In this document: positions 63,188 to 64,000 of the stretch, piece after piece
How positions within the stretch are numbered: the stretch's first letter is position 1
Layout: every line of letters begins with the position of its first letter
Assembly (NCBI GenBank): GCA_013396525.1
Contig: VWYX01000769.1
Location: 124,001 to 188,000 of the forward strand
From: Chaetorhynchus papuensis
Lineage: Eukaryota > Chordata > Aves > Passeriformes > Rhipiduridae
Direction: 5' to 3'
DNA length: 64,000 nt
Translations under genes and position numbers: made by a program
Notes under the pieces: generated by a model
Databases searched by the model: none
What the model saw: the letters and a program-made list of their open reading frames with translations, nothing else
Told to the model about the DNA's origin: nothing

Positions 63188-64000
63188 GCAATAAAGGGCA
63201 TGTGAAATACCTTGGTAAAATCAAGAAACTGATCTATACACGAGTGTGTACATACACACATGCACACGTAAAAGTTTGTGCCTATATTTAGTGATATTAT
63301 GAGTATGTAAATATAAACAGTAGCACACTAAAATGTCTGCTAATTTTATTTGACACATTTATATTGATTCCATTTGAATAATTGGACCATTTTTACGACT
63401 GCATGTCACAACCAAAAGGAGTTCAACAGCTGATTTTCTGTTTATTCATAACTTAGTGTCAAAATACAGAGTACTTTTATCTTTTCTTATTCTGAAAACA
63501 TGGGGGTTAAGCTATTTGAATCCTGGATTTTCAAGCTTGGGAAAGTGACCTTATAATACTCAGAAACACTTTGTCACATCCCTTTATTTGGAACTCTTTC
63601 TTTGAGTAGAATGCGGGGAACATGATAAATATAAAATAGCTTATGAAGACTAGCTTATTGCTATTTACTTAGTAATCAGATGAATTCTTCAATTTCTGCT
63701 TTAAATACCACTTTTCAAAGCAGAAACGCTGCATCATTTTTAAAAAAACCAACAACTCTGTATTTGCTCAAAAATCAGTCAGAGAACTAATATTTTCTAG
63801 TGCCAATCCTTTTCTGTATTTTTGCCTAGCTAGCCTCATTTTCACAGCTTTTATGTTCTCCACTTCTCTTGCCAGACTTTGAGAGCTGTGAGCTGATTTT
63901 TTTGTTTTCTTTGCTTTGATAGCCTTGATGCTAAAATTCAAGATTTCCAGACACTCCTTGCACACTGCCAAAGGGTTAAAGAAGAGTGTTGGCTTGTTTG
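63188..64000. other. Unique AT-rich non-coding sequence
   Basis: A CA/TG-rich tract lies at about 63238-63268. A minus-strand frame at 63768-63971 (67 codons) is Lys-rich but resembles nothing known. No gene is supported. Confidence 0.5.

Noticed and set aside
1..64000. CRISPR arrays, bacterial operons, plasmid or phage features
   Set aside because: No regularly spaced repeats, no ribosome-binding sites ahead of long frames and no gene-dense layout. The window is vertebrate nuclear DNA.

Overview
This window looks like non-coding nuclear DNA from a vertebrate, most likely a bird; a crocodilian or turtle cannot be excluded. The evidence is a set of CR1 LINE fragments in several states of decay, two of which end in the octamer-like ATTCTATG-type 3' tail typical of sauropsid CR1. 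It also holds old tRNA-derived/MIR-type SINE scraps, purine microsatellites and one assembly gap of 40 Ns. No Alu or L1 element was recognised. Nothing bacterial, viral-genomic or plasmid-like is present. No protein-coding exon, tRNA, rRNA or CRISPR array could be supported. Open frames reach about 150-157 codons. At roughly 40% GC the longest chance frame in 64 kb is expected near 140 codons by a rough estimate, so these are within or close to chance and match no family I recognise.

Layout. 1-13 kb: mostly unique AT-rich sequence, with an ancient interspersed repeat near 0.9 kb, MIR-type scraps at 3.95 and 6.3 kb, and a decayed endogenous retrovirus pol remnant (RNase H to integrase) on the minus strand at 7.6-8.1 kb. 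13.0-13.3 kb: the best preserved CR1 3' end. 14-27 kb: unique sequence with two GC-richer, CpG-poor blocks (19.3-19.8 and 25.85-26.56 kb) and an old repeat near 14.5 kb. 27.7 kb: a tRNA-derived SINE head, reversed. 29.1-29.3 kb: a polypurine GGAA/GAAA microsatellite containing the N gap. 31.5-32.1 kb: a CR1 fragment. 34.0-34.7 kb: a stretch that looks like a conserved developmental enhancer. 37.0-37.9 kb: a long minus-strand fragment of an older CR1/L3-like lineage. 43.1 kb: a weak CR1 scrap. 45.7-46.5 kb: a CpG-clustered, exon-like stretch, the best place to look for a real transcript. 46.6 kb: a GAAAAAA heptamer array. 48.5-49.4 kb: a 0.9 kb CR1 with a mutated reverse transcriptase motif. 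53.8, 59.0, 61.3 and 63.0 kb: short CR1 fragments on both strands.

The window most likely lies in a gene desert or a long intron. Its functional content, if any, is probably regulatory DNA between repeats. I found no convincing new biological system. The items most worth checking are the exon-like stretch at 45.7-46.5 kb, the enhancer-like block at 34.0-34.7 kb and the retroviral remnant at 7.6-8.1 kb.
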